Shown here: piece after piece, positions 1 to 11,984 of the stretch
Layout: every line of letters begins with the position of its first letter
How positions within the stretch are numbered: the first letter of the stretch is position 1
Source: Galdieria partita
Lineage: Eukaryota > Rhodophyta > Bangiophyceae > Galdieriales > Galdieriaceae
Length of the DNA stretch: 64,000 nucleotides
Assembly (NCBI GenBank): GCA_025991245.1
Contig: BQMJ01000028.1
Span: 1-64,000, forward strand
Reading direction: 5' to 3'
The notes under the pieces: model-generated
What the model saw: the letters and a program-made list of their open reading frames with translations, nothing else
Database searches by the model: none
What the model was told of the DNA's origin: nothing
Position numbers and translations under genes: made by a program

Positions 1-541
1 AACCCTAAATAAACCCTAATAAACCCTAAATAAACCCTAATAAACCCTAAATAAACCCTAATAAACCCTAAATAAACCCTAAATAAACCCTAATAAACCC
101 TAATAAACCCTAATAAACCCTAATAAACCCTAATAAACCCTAATAAACCCTAATAAACCCTAATAAACCCTAAATAAACCCTAATAAACCCTAAATAAAC
201 CCTAATAAACCCTAAATAAACCCTAATAAACCCTAAATAACCCCTAATAAACCCTAATAAACCCTAAATAAACCCTAATAAACCCTAATAAACCCTAATA
301 AACCCTAATAAACCCTAATAAACCCTAAATAAACCCTAATAAACCCTAATAAACCCTAATAAACCCTAATAAACCCTAATAAACCCTAATAAACCCTAAT
401 AAACCCTAATAAACCCTAATAAACCTAAATAAACCCTAAATAAACCCTAATAAACCCTAATAAACCCTAATAAACCCTAATAAACCCTAATAAACCCTAA
501 ATAAACCCTAAATAAACCTTAATAAACCTTAATAAACCTTA
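1..541. repeat. terminal telomeric repeat array, C-rich strand
   Basis: Roughly fifty uninterrupted units run from base 1. Two unit lengths are interspersed: CCCTAATAAA (10 nt) and CCCTAAATAAA (11 nt). The G-rich strand therefore reads TTTATTAGGG or TTTATTTAGGG. Isolated variants occur (a CCCC unit near 240, a missing C near 424), and the last units drift to CCTTAATAAA before the array dissolves between about 541 and 575. C-rich sequence at the left edge is the orientation expected of a left chromosome end. The core resembles the plant-type TTTAGGG with extra bases, but the 10/11-nt mixture is not a motif I can assign to a published species. Confidence 0.95.
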
Positions 542-1140
542 ATAGAACCTAGTAAAACCTCAGTAAAGCCTGACTAAGAAAGAAAAATGCATATTCTTTT
601 CTGTCAGGCTACGTGTATTTTAAAGTTCACTGCTTTTTCTTCGTGAATGCATCAGAGAAGAAAGTCCTTCAATTCTATCAATCGTTTTACGCTTGCTTCC
701 AGTATAACTAATTAAGCCGCATGTTTTCATAAAGGTTTTTCTAATGGCCATATGACTTTTGGTTTGTTCTTCTTTTTCTTTGTGGATTTAAGTTTTATTG
801 CGGGAACACTTAGAATCCCAAAAAAATGTTTACATGTCATCGTTAATTGATTATCGCCTTTTTTTGTTTAGCTGTTCTTTTGGTGTGTTGTGCCGATTTG
901 AAATTTTAGGCGGTTTGTTTCAATGAAAAACTTTTTTGGTTGTTTTTATCCTTATTCCCTTTCTCTTTTATTGTTTAAGTTGTAAAGCAAATTATTAAAG
1001 CTTTTATTACATTTTTTTTGTTCTTAGTTAAGGCCCTGTATAATGTGTAGAGAATCCTCGAGTTTTCTTACAATGGATGAATGTCCTTTTATTTATCCTG
1101 TTTATATTTTTCTATAGCATATGACTTTTTGGTTAAAACA

Positions 1141-1170
1141 GTACTAAATCTAAATAAAACCTAATTGATT
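1141..1170 (+). repeat. interstitial degenerate telomeric sequence inside copy A
   Basis: TAAATCTAAATAAAACCTAA-type sequence in the same orientation as the terminal array. The matching position of copy B (3921-3960) has a clearer run of AATAAACCTTAATAAAAC. This supports telomeric origin rather than chance. Confidence 0.6.
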
Positions 1171-1782
1171 CGGGTAAAAAGAGTTTCTATTGCCCTGTTC
1201 TATACCATCCGCATTTGAACAATTATCACTGTCTATGTCATATTGATTTGTTGAAGAAAAAAGAGATGTTTTTCTATGAAGACCTTTACTTTTGCTATTA
1301 GTCTCCTAAAATTAGTCAATTTTAAATGGTGCTTCTTGTTTTGCTAGTGATAAAATGACGTGCCTGTGAGCCAGTTTTTTGTATGTTTGTATTTGTTGTT
1401 CATTAAGGGAAGACCTGGAAATTTAAGGAAAGTTTTAAGATGGTATTTTTAATTCAAAGCTCTTTTGAGTTGAAGCATTCCTCTGCTGCTTTGCAATAAT
1501 TCGAATTTGTGAGGCATTTAGAAATTGTGAATATTTTTCTTAAGTAGCTCCTTTTTGTTGTCATTTGCATTATTACCGACGTTCTTGATTGACCTTGTGG
1601 AGCAGTAAATTTATATGTTTTTCACATTATTTTTTTTGCTTTGTCTGATATTTGTGCCAAATCTATTTGGTGTAAGTTCCTTTTGGTTTCTGATATTGGA
1701 TGAATTTACCTTGAAGCACCCTGTTAATATCTTCCAATTGTATTTGAAAGTTTAGTTAAATATGCTTATTTTACTAGAAATT

Positions 1783-1817
1783 ATACCCTAATGAAGCCTA
1801 GAAAACCAAAATAAAGA
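1783..1817 (+). repeat. second interstitial telomere-like patch in copy A
   Basis: Reads ACCCTAATGAAGCCTAGAAA and continues with AACC and AATAAAG. The equivalent site in copy B (4563-4595) reads TCCTAATGAAACCTAATAAA. Both are followed by homologous sequence containing a GCCAGG motif. Confidence 0.6.
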
Positions 1818-2998
1818 AAAGTTCTTATTGCTTCTAGCCAGGGCATACCTAATTTTTCAATCCATTGCGCTCTAGTTGTCTCAAAGTAGGAGTACGCAAA
1901 GTAAATTGGTTGTGTCTGGTTTCTTATTTATGCTTTTTGTCAAAGAATAGCTACGTATTTTTTATTTTTTATGCTCGTTGTGCTACTGACCGAGTTTGGT
2001 TTCCTGTCAGCTACATTTTGTTTAAGATTCTTTTGGATTCGAAACTAGAGTTGGTTGTTACATTCCTCGTTTAATTCAGATTTTTTAAAATTCACAATTT
2101 TCTGCTTCTTTTGCATTGTTTTGAGATTTCAAGTCCTTCGTTTAAATGGTACTCTTCTGGCTAGTTTAGTCTAAAAAACGAGCAATGTACGCGAAGAAGT
2201 CGTCGCAACAGTTGAGCAATCTGTCACAATTAACATTTTCCTCTCTTTATTCTTTGTTGTTTTCGTTATTGCATTCAATTGTTGTCCCTTCTTTTTACTA
2301 CTTTTCTATAAATGAAAAAAGCATTTTTCTTCTGTATTTCATTGTCATATAACAAATGAACTCCCTTTCATTAAAAGCATTGTATTTTTTTCTACGAGCC
2401 GATTGCTGTAACGTGTTAACTTCGTTTCACACGGTCGACAAATATCTACCCCACTAGAACAGGTTCAATGTATTGATGATGTAAACAACATGTGGTTTAT
2501 GAAAATTCTTCAATATATCCTCTTCTTTCTATTTCTCTGATTTCTCATTCTATGGTCTGCTCGTAAAATTGGTATTTGTATTGTTTCTTTAATAAACTTT
2601 GGATACAAATGTAGCCCTTATAATGCAAAGATTGCCTGTTCCCCTTTGATACATTGCGTAATTGCCTCTTCAATACCTTTTCATAATGCCATTATGATAG
2701 AACTGAAACTAAAATGCTGAAATCTTTTTTTTTAGTGTTGCCATTAATTTTAAAAATTATTGAATTTTTTATGCAGTAATGTCACAGTAATGTTTCTCGC
2801 AAATTTGTCTTTTCGTATAGGTTTGTATGGGTATTACTTGGTAACGATAATGATATTTCTTTATTTCCTTTTCTTATTAAATTCGTTGATATCTCCAGTG
2901 CATATATAATGAAAAACTTCCCGATTTGGATAGTTTCGAAACTTTTGTTTCGATCGTTTTACCAAGACTTTCATAGTTGAACCTTATGAGAATCGTCT

Positions 2999-3060
2999 TT
3001 ATTAAACCATAATAGTAAACCATAAGGAGACCGTATAGTAAACCTCAGTAAAATCTCAAT
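2999..3060 (+). repeat. interstitial degenerate telomeric tract at the A/truncated-copy junction
   Basis: ATTAAACCATAATAGTAAACC-type units, then AGTAAACCTCAGTAAAATC, lead directly into the AAGAAAGAAAAATGCAT start motif of the next repeat copy. Orientation matches the present telomere. It resembles the degraded edge at 541-575, which precedes copy A. Confidence 0.75.
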
Positions 3061-3262
3061 AAGAAAGAAAAATGCATGCTTCCTTCGGCCAGGCTACACA
3101 CATTTTACAATTCAATTATTTCTTTTTTCATGTATGCATTCCAGGATCCGCTTTATTCTATAATGCTTTTTACCGTTGCTTCTAATGTAATCAGTTTTGT
3201 CGCAAATTTTTAATGAGTATTTTAAAGATGGCGTTGTGACTTCTTTTATTGGCTCTTTTCGG
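3061..3262 (+). repeat. truncated copy of the 2.8-kb subtelomeric unit
   Basis: Matches the first 200 bases of copies A and B: the ATGCATGCTTCCTTC and CCAGGCTACA motifs, then TGACTTCTTTTATTGGCTC. It stops after TTTTCGGTT at 3262 and runs straight into telomere-like AACCTTAATATTCCC units. Copy B continues past the same point with unit-specific sequence. This copy therefore ends exactly where telomeric repeats begin. Confidence 0.8.
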
Positions 3263-3349
3263 TTAACCTTAATATTCCCTAACATTCCCTAATAAACCCT
3301 AATAGTACACCATAAGTGGACCCTATAGTAAACCCTCAGTAGAACCTCA
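3263..3349 (+). repeat. interstitial telomeric tract between truncated copy and copy B
   Basis: Contains an intact CCCTAATAAACCCTAATAG segment (about 3286-3304) flanked by degenerate units. It has the same strand orientation as the terminal telomere. This is the best-preserved internal telomeric stretch in the window and marks a candidate former chromosome end. Confidence 0.82.
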
Positions 3350-5800
3350 ATAAGACAAAAAAAATGCATGCTTCCTTCTACCAGGCTGCACTTATTTTGC
3401 AAGTCACTCATTTTTTTTCATTAATGCATTGGAGAAGTCGCTTAATTCTATCAAGCTTTTTACCCTTGCTTTCTAGTAGAATCAATTATGTCGCAAATTT
3501 TTTAGGAGTATTCTAAAGATGACGATGTGACTTCTTCTATGAGCTTATTTCGGTTCTGCTTCTATTTGAGTTTTACTGCGAGAATGCTTCAAACGTAAAG
3601 AGAATGTTTACATTTTACTCGTAAATATTGGTCGCCCTTTTTTGTTTAGGCATTTTTCTGTTGTTTTGTGTTGATTGAAAAGTTTAAGCGGTTTGCTCAA
3701 ATGGAAACTTTTTTGTAGTAACTGTTGTTTTGACATTGTCGTCTTTCATTGACCAAGGTGTAAAGCAATTTTTAAAGCTTTGATTACATATCAGTTTTCT
3801 TTGTTCTTCGTTGAACCCTTATATGTTGTGTAAAGGATACTCGAACTTTCTTATAATGGATGAATGTGTCTTTATTTATCCTGTTAATATTTTTCTATAA
3901 TTTGTGACTTTGGATAAAAACAGCAATAAACCTTAATAAAACTTAATAAACCCTGATAAAAAAGATCCCATTGCCCTGTACCAAAACATCCGCATTTGAA
4001 AATTTATTATGTTCTCGGTCATCACAATGCATTAGAGAAAGAAAGTGAATTGGTTCTACCAAAACCTTTACTTTTGCTTTTAGTCTGGTGAAAACAATTA
4101 TTCTCAAACTGTGCTGCTTGTTTTGCCAGTGATGAAGTGACTTGCCTTGTGAGCTATCTTTGCGTACGTTTGTGTTTTTTGTTTGTTACTGGAAAACCTG
4201 GAAATTTATTGAAAATTTTAAGATGCTATTTTTTAAAGCTTTTTTGAGTTGAAGCATTTCTGTTGCTTTGCAGTAATTTGATATCGTGAGGTTTTTAGAA
4301 ATTGTGAGCATTTTTCTTGATTGGTTCCTTTTTTGTTGTTATTAACATTGTTACCGTCGTTCTTGATTCACTGAGTGGCACATTAAAGTGATAGAGTTTT
4401 TTCATATCATGGTATTTTCCTTTGTCTAGTATTTTTGCCGAATCTGTTTGGTGTATAGTCCTTTGGTTTCTGATATTGGATGAATTTACCTTAAATCACC
4501 CTGTTAATGTCTTCCAATAGTGTTTGAAATTTTAGATAAATATGCATGTTTAACTTGAAATTATATCCTAATGAAACCTAATAAAACTGAAATAAGAAAA
4601 AAATGCTTATTGCTTTCAGCCAGGACATTCATTGTTTTTCGATTCGTTGCACTCTAGTAGTCTCAAAGTAGGAGTGGGCGGAGTAAATTGTTTATGTCTG
4701 GTTTCTTGTTTATGTTTTTTGCCAAAGAATAGTTACGTCTTGTTTTTTTTATGCTCGTTTTGCTTCTGACCAAGGTTGGTTTCCTGTCAGCTACATTTTG
4801 TTTGAGTTTTTTTTGGAATGGAAACTGGAGTAAGTTTTTAGATTGCTTCTTTTGTTCAAATTTTTTTGGAGTTCACATTTTTCTGCTTCTTTTGTATTCT
4901 TTTGAGATTTTAGGTGGTTCGTTTGAATGGTACCCTTCTGGTGTCATGAGTGTGAGGCGCGAGTAATGTACGTAAACAAGTCGTTGCAAAAGTAGAGCAA
5001 TCTAACACTATTAGCATTTTCATTTCTTTGTTTTTTACTGCTTTCATTGTTGTTTTCAAGGATTGTCCCTCCTTTGTACTACTTTTCCTCCAATGAGAAA
5101 AAAAATATTTTTTCTTCTGTATTTCAATGTCGTTTATTTACTAAATTCACTTTCATCAAAAGTATTCTATTTTTTCTCTCTGATCAGTTTGCTGTAACTT
5201 TTTTACTTCGTTTCACACGGTCGACAAATATCTGCAGGACGAGTACAGGTTCAAGTTACTGATGATGTAAGAAACATGTGGTACATGGAAATTCTTCAAT
5301 GTATTCTCAAGTTTCTATTTCTTTAAATGCTTATTATTCTATGGCTTCCTATAAAATTGGTATTTGTATTGTCCCTTTGATAAACTTTAGAAACAAGTGT
5401 AGCCCTTATAATGCAAAGATTGCCTATTCCCCTTTAATGCATTGCATAAACTTCTCTTCAATACCTTTCCATAATGCCAATATAATAGAACTGAAACGAA
5501 AATGCTGAAATCGTTTTCTTTTTTCTTTTAATATTGTCATAAATTTTATAAATTCTTGAACTTTTTTATGCATTAATGACACAGTAATGTTTCTCACAAA
5601 TTTCTCTTTTCATATTAGTGTGTATGGGTATTACTTAATAACGATATTGATATTTCTTTATTGATGTTTCTTATTAAGATCGTTGCTATCTTCAGTGCAT
5701 ACATAATAATAATAGTTCAATTTGGTTAGTGTCGAAACTTCTGTTTCGATCGTTTCACCAAGGCCTCTATGGTTGAACCTTGCCCTATGAAAATCGTCTT
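3350..5800 (+). repeat. subtelomeric 2.8-kb repeat, proximal copy B
   Basis: Full-length partner of 576-2998, with internal telomere-like patches at 3921-3960 and 4563-4595 at positions equivalent to those of copy A. Its right limit is taken where the GTTTCGATCGTTTCACC tail and the following AAAATCGTCTTGA end; copy A gives way to telomeric sequence at the corresponding point. No coding gene is supported. Confidence 0.87.
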
Positions 5801-5839
5801 GAAATATCTGTCTTAGATAGCAAAATTTAAGTAGTGTTT

Positions 5840-6400
5840 TTTGGTCACTTTATTGTATTCTACGTTGCAGTGTTATTGAAAATGTAAACAATTGGTAGGT
5901 AGTTTTTACTTTCTGACGGCCTAAAGGTTCTGCTTGTTTCAATCTGTGAGTACACTTAACTTGAAATATTGTGTCGCTATACATATTTAGCAAAATATGA
6001 ACAATGCTTATGGTATTCTTGGATTTTCAAAATCAAAACTTTGTATTTTGGTAAACTTTTCGAGCCGCCTTGTATCTATTCTCAACATTGTCAAACTCCG
6101 AATCAATTTGTTGGTTTTTCATGTGCGTACTCTTATGCCATAGATTTTTGTTCTATTGTTATTTTATAAGAATGACTGAATTAGAAGATTCAATCATATT
6201 TTAGGCTCTTTGTTCACATTTCAAAACGTTGGCTTTCTTTATCCTTTCTCTTCTAGTACTACTATCTTTGTTCCTTTTGTGTTTTCTGTCTTATAATCCT
6301 TGAATGTGTAATGAAGCTTTTCTAGGTTTTATTTCACCTATGTACTAAACTGTTCGAGGTGAGAATACAATGATCTTTTTTATATGCAAATTTGTTCTAC
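5840..6400 (+). repeat. dispersed subtelomeric segment (partner at about 14540-14960)
   Basis: Shares an ordered series of motifs with 14540-14960: ATCTATTCTCAACA (6073/14608), GTACTCTTAT (6126/14659), AAGAATGA(C/T)TGAATTAG (6169/14692), AGTACTACT.TCTTT (6256/14772) and TTCGAGG..AATACAA (6353/14937). Both copies lie on the + strand. Divergence is substantial. Function unknown. Confidence 0.75.
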
Positions 6401-8820
6401 TTTTCTTTTTACTAAATTTCGCATTATCACCACTGTCTACCCCTGAGAACAGCTAGGAATACTGATGCCATAAAAGACAAGTTATGCATTGAAATTCTTC
6501 AATTTTTTCATGGGCCAACCTTATTAAATTCTTTCTTTTTCTATAGACTCTATTCGAGACGACATTTTTCTAGCTCTTCTAATGAAACGTAGATAATTTT
6601 ACAAAAAACAGTTATTTTTTTTTTTGAAAAGACACGACTTTTCATTCCTTTTTCTAAAAGGCATGTGTTTTTCGCAATTCACTAGATCGTCGTAAAAGAA
6701 TCTAGTAGAATATAAAGTTAAGTGGTTTAGATTGGGCTACATATATGTGAAATTGTGTCAACATTCTCGAAGATTTTTGTGAATTTGCTAATTTACCTCG
6801 AGTGACAAAGTAATTCTTACTTTAAAATCTTTTGGGAATCACCCCCACAGTTGTATTTGTATTGTATGTAAGCGATATCCAAATTGTTCCATGTGTTTCA
6901 CTTTCATTGAAGTTTTTGGTTTTTTGGGGGGAACTGAGCAATTTGGTTATGAATTTGATATATTGCGAAAACTAAATCTGGTAATTTTTACAGCTAACGT
7001 ATTGCATGGCTTGTTTCACTATGGTCGTTTTCGATATTGAGAAGCGACAGTTTTTCGAAAAGTAGAATCTTGCAACTGTTGGCTGTTACTATGTGGTGTC
7101 TTTTATCAGACACCTTTTTTGTAAAAACTTTTTTTGCTTTCTTATGGTAACTGGATTCATTTTGTTCTATTTTATGTTGATCGACATTATATTATACACG
7201 AATTGTACTGTTGATACATAAAAGGAAGATAAAGCAAGCTACATTTTTGCCATAAAGAAGTCTCAAATGAATGAAATAGTTAGCAATCTAGCCACAAAAA
7301 TTCAATGTTGGTCTATAGCAACTTGGATTATGTCAGTTTGACTATGCTTTGAATGACAGCTTGTAGAGAAACATATCTCTCAAAAGCACTTTTCCTCCAT
7401 GAGTTTGTTGTATTTTCTTTCTTGGTCTTTGAAATCACCCTGTTGTTTTTGTTTCTCTCCTTCTTAAATATATAAAATTTCTTTAAGTATTTTAATTTGA
7501 CAAAAGTACTGAATTGGTTCCGACTGAGGATATGGTAGGTTTTTCTTTGAACATGCATTTTGGAAACTTCTTCTTACTATCTTTTGCATTGTCGACTATG
7601 TCCGCTCAAGAGAACAATTAGAGATGCTTATTCAATAAAGACAAGTAGTATATGAGAATTCTTCAACTTTCTAGAGATTCTACTTATCTTGTTGTCTTTC
7701 TTTTCTCTATAGGTTATTTTCAAAATCGGTGTCTTTATTGCTCATTTATTAGTCAATAAGTGTAAGAAAGAAAGAAACGTTACAAAGTTCTAATAAAAAT
7801 AGAATTGTCTAGTGTTCTCTGACATACGTCATCCGCTTTCCTTCAATAAATTATGTTCTCGTGAAACCAATGTTATACAGCAAAGAATTATTTAATGATT
7901 CAAGTATTTTGACTTACCTTGTTGCTTTCATATTTAGTAGTTTCGAAGTTTTGTTTTGTTTATTGATCCATTCGTATCAACTCAATTTCGCCTATGAAAT
8001 CTTCATCCCATAATATACTCGTGCACTTGTAACGCTTTTGACTGATCATGAATTTTCTCTAGTACTTGTTTTCGGGAAACGTTCTCATTTGTTTGGAGCT
8101 AACATAATTCATTATTTACTTGAAATCTTGCAAAACTAAATTGGCTCCGTATCTTGCAACCATATTACTCGGGATCTACTGTATCAGAGTCTTTCCCGAT
8201 TCGCTGACAGTGGTTTGAAAAGTACAACCTTGTTTCGCCCTATGTTTTCCTTATGTTGTCCTATCTATCACTTAGCAATTTGGCAAAACAGGGTTTTATT
8301 TTCTTATGATCATTGTATACTCCTTGTTTCATTCTGTGAGTATCTTTGTATACTATAATGCTACTTTGCTGATGATATACATATTGAACCAAAAGTAAGC
8401 CATACCATAGATATGCCATAAAAGTGGCTTTCAATTGAAAGAAGCAGTTAACAATGACAACATTAATATTCCATAATGTCTGCTGTTCTTCCTCTTTCTT
8501 GTTGGTTTATGTCTGGATGATCTATACTTTGAGTGGTAACTATTAGAAGATTATATCACTGCGTAGCATTTTTCCTTATTGGTCATATTGTACTTTCACT
8601 CTTTTTCTCTACAATCAATTTGTTCTTCTTTGTCTTCTTAGCTTTAAATACTTTTTTAGTCTTTTACTATGCATTGCATAATATTTTGGTTTCTTCCTAG
8701 CTCTTTTCTCTAGAATTTTCTATTTGGAACTCTTTTTTTTTGGAACACCTCCAATCGAAATTCAATTTCTTCCATTATTACCATAAGAAATTTCAATGCG
8801 TTTTGCTTTTCATACTTTTC
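6400..8820 (+). repeat. strongly diverged, partly tandem subtelomeric copies
   Basis: Two overlapping relations are visible. First, 6415-6510 and 7583-7670 each resemble the 2430-2520 part of copy A (GTCGAC, AGAACA and AATTCTTCAA in order), and 7930-8010 resembles the copy tail. Second, 7010-7330 and 8180-8510 resemble each other at about 1.18-kb spacing (TTTCTTATGG/TTTCTTATGA, GCCATAAA.AAGT, AGTTA.CAAT). Similarity falls off with distance from the telomere. No gene is supported. Confidence 0.65.
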
Positions 8821-10740
8821 TAGCGTCTAAATCGGTACTTGGCGAATAGAAATTAAATGAATGCCTTCTACTGAGGCACATATTCATTTCTATGTTCTAA
8901 TAGGGAGCAAAAGCAAGATTGAGACTAGCAGTCTGTTTTAGTGACACAACTTGAAATACTGTGGTATTTGAGACACTGCAGGAGAAGCTCTACTTGTAAA
9001 TATTCTAGTGTACTTGCAAACTGGCTCAAGAATTTCCAACTATGTCATGTATGCAAAAATGCACCATAGAGATTTTGAATCAATCGTTGGTATATCCTCA
9101 GCTTTTCCAGAGGACAATGGACTATCAAAGAAAAGCTTGGTAAGTTCGATTCGTTTACTCCTTCATTTCTGTTGATTTCGACCCACCACTAGTTATATCT
9201 ATATTTACAAATAAATAGCACTCTTGCCATTTTTTAGACAGTTGGAACTTACTCTTGGCTAATCGTGAAAAGGTTCATATGAAACAAGAAAACATAAATT
9301 AGTATATACAAATCATTTTCTACAACTCTTTTTCCACAAATATCTGCTTTAAAAAAATTTCGAAAAATTTTTGAATTTTGTCGAGAATTGGCTACGTAGA
9401 ACAAAACACAGCCCATGAAAGCCAAAAGGCAATAGAGAAAAGTGAGGGGAAATGAATCAATGAACCCTCATGTGAACTCAAATAACTTCTTACTGGATTT
9501 CCCAACGACCCAGCTTGGATTCTAATTCAGCCTAGTAAAATCTACAATGTAACAAGTTTTTCATTTGCAACACAATCTACTAAGGTTCTATATATTATTT
9601 GCTAATATTGTTTTCACAGACATCACTTTCTAATTTAGTCTCTTGTAAAGAATAGAGGTTTCTTTGTATAATTGTATTTCTTCTTGTTGAGTGTGTATGG
9701 TTTTTGAATATGTAATATTTTCCAGATACTACTTCACGTGTTTTTTATGTTAATCTTTTTCCTCTTTCACATCACAGTGTAATCGGAAATGATTTCAGCA
9801 TTGTGCATTATAGACAACTTTATTGTTTTAATGTATTTCATTCTGAACATTTTGGTATGGTCCGTTTTTATATGTTTTCCAAATTGTTTTAATTCGCCAC
9901 TGGGTTAAATAAAAATTCGTAAACTTTTTCTTTACCTAGACTCCCTGTAATTTTGAAATTTGTCTGTGTTTGTCCTTGTTTTGGCTAAGTAGTTCGTTTT
10001 GAACTGATATTGTTGTTGCCAGAAATTTTTGGTTTTCCTTTTCTCTTTTCAATTGAATATTCTATGTAAAACTCTCACAAGTACATGGTGTCTTCAATAA
10101 GTTTCTGTGATAAATAAAGCTTCTCATGTCAATTGTATTGCATCTCTACTTATCGTTTTGATCGATATTGGGCTGTTTGAGACTTTTCTTTTAAACTCTG
10201 GTCTTAGAAGCATTTTTGTATAGCTGTTCTTCATAATAAAGTTCTTTTTATGAAGCGATAAGAGAACTTTCTCTTTTTGGCGTTGGGTGATAGCTCTACT
10301 GCATTGGCCCCAGATCTGTACAATATGAATAATAATTCTGATTGGTTGATTGGTAAAACTTGAATGGCCAATTCTAGCCTTTGCCTTTTTTAAGAATTTG
10401 TGCTGATTCTTTGAAGTCTCTCTGTTTACACCTTTGTGACTGATAGTGTCAAACGTTGAGTTTCTCGTCTCTCCTGAATTGGGTTAAAGCATATGCAAAT
10501 TGTCAAGATTCGATTTCTTAGATATTATCAATTGTATTTTCCTTCTATTATCGTCTTTTTTTGTACTGTGTATTGCAGTTGGTGCTTGTCTTTCTTTCTT
10601 GACTAAAAGTCTTTCTCGTTTGTAAATAAATGACAAGTTAATTTGTCTATAAATGAAATTGCGGTCGTGTACATTTTTTATTATCAATTGAAAGGAAAAA
10701 ATTCCTTGCCTTTCAGACATTTTTATCATTGTGACAATCC
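8821..10740. other. AT-rich subtelomeric DNA with nothing recognised
   Basis: No reading frame, RNA gene or clear repeat could be supported here. The + strand remains T-rich up to about 10.7 kb. I found no convincing match to the repeat units on either side. Confidence 0.5.
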
Positions 10741-11523
10741 AAATGTTGGAGAGAGTTCTTGTATAATTAACTAGTCACGAAATTCAGCGTGTATTCATTC
10801 ACGGACGCTAGACTTCTACGAAAATAAAATTTTAGCAACCGTACCCACCAGTATGAAGATCGATCGTTCAAGTAAACAGGGCATCAAGAATAAAATATTC
10901 ATGTCTTGCTCAATTTTGCTTTGTAAAGTAGGAAGATCCTGGAATATCTTGCGCATATATAGGAAGTTGCTCAGTCGAGTAATTTAATATGCAGAAAGAA
11001 TCGTTGTCTAAAATGAGCAATGTATTTATAAATTCGTGGATAGTTGTCAATTGGTATACTTTGTATTTCTCAGGCTTTTTATAGAATTGTACGTTGCATA
11101 GCTGGTTGTGATTTCCCAATAGAAAGACAGGGCTATTTAATTGCCAACAGTAATACTATTCAAACAATATCCTTTCCAAAACTGTGTCTCACAAACTGCC
11201 AATTGCTAAGTATTTATAGACTTGAGCACAAAAGACTAAGGTAGCTATTCCAAACATACACTATGCCGATGAGTTGCGAAGCCTCTCTTTTGTGAAAATT
11301 TTTCCCATCAGACACTCTTTTTCTTCCAAGTTTTGTTTCGAATTTGCATCCTTCAAGTGACCTCGTCAAGTAAGATTAGCAGACAACGACGTAAAGATGC
11401 TTCAAAGTGGGTGTACAAACTCTGTTCACGTCCGTTTTCGAAACAGCAACTCATAGTTGAACTGCGAAGTTCAGTTGCCACGAGCCAATCTCCCCTCTCC
11501 ATTTGGATAATACATTCTCAATA

Positions 11524-11935
11524 GACAAAAAATGACAATGACAAGAATCGTTTTTGTGAAGAATCAAAGAGACTCAACTCAGAATATACTCCGATTGTTA
11601 CAAACGATCTTGGTAATTATTCCACAAGAGAGAGTCCTCCTCTGTTGTTCACAGGACAACAGTTCAATTCAACTTCAAAAACCAGGTTAAATGACAAGAC
11701 TGTATCGCCGCAAGGGTTCAACCTCAAAGACTATTTGGAGCCTTTGTGCCCACTGGTTCCCCACTACTCCGCAGTGGTCACTGTCTTCAAACAGACCAAA
11801 AACAAATGATCAGCAAATTCTCGAACAGAACCTACGTTGCATTCGACATGAATTTGGAAGCGACTTTGAGGTTCAAGCCAAGTTGTTGACAGGAAACGAA
11901 CAAACCAAACCGCGCCTTGGCTGGAATTTCTAGAA
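11524..11935 (+). pseudogene. decayed coding remnant of an unrecognised family, copy 1
   Basis: A frame open for about 285 nt (11524-11809), with no plausible start, reads like protein; it contains SEYTPIVTNDL and GFNLKDYLEPLCP. A second frame just downstream contains SDFEVQAKLLTG and PRLGW. The same order of peptides can be recognised at 13610-14070, and one stretch at 18430-18640. This points to a once-coding sequence rather than noise. I do not recognise the family. It might be a lost gene family or a mobile element, and nothing seen here decides between them. Confidence 0.5.
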
Positions 11936-11984
11936 GTGCGAAATCATAAAACCTCAAAGTTTGGTCGTACTAAAAAGTTCTTCT

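Larger units (their letters stand above)
576..2998 (+). repeat. subtelomeric 2.8-kb repeat, distal copy A
   Basis: This block aligns by eye along its whole length with 3350-5800, at an offset of about 2,775-2,790 bases. Clear anchors are AAGAAAGAAAAATGCAT (577 versus 3061 and about 3350), the stretch around CTCAAAGTAGGAGT (1878 versus 4659), and the tail around TTTCGATCGTTT (2948 versus 5739). Substitutions and small indels are frequent, so the duplication is not recent. The + strand is strongly T-rich. Only short chance reading frames are present and no coding gene is supported. Confidence 0.88.

Noticed and set aside
1865-5508. Several 60-76-codon frames in the T-rich subtelomere
   Set aside because: They lack family resemblance, are rich in Phe/Leu/Ser as expected from T-rich DNA, and are not kept between repeat copies A and B.
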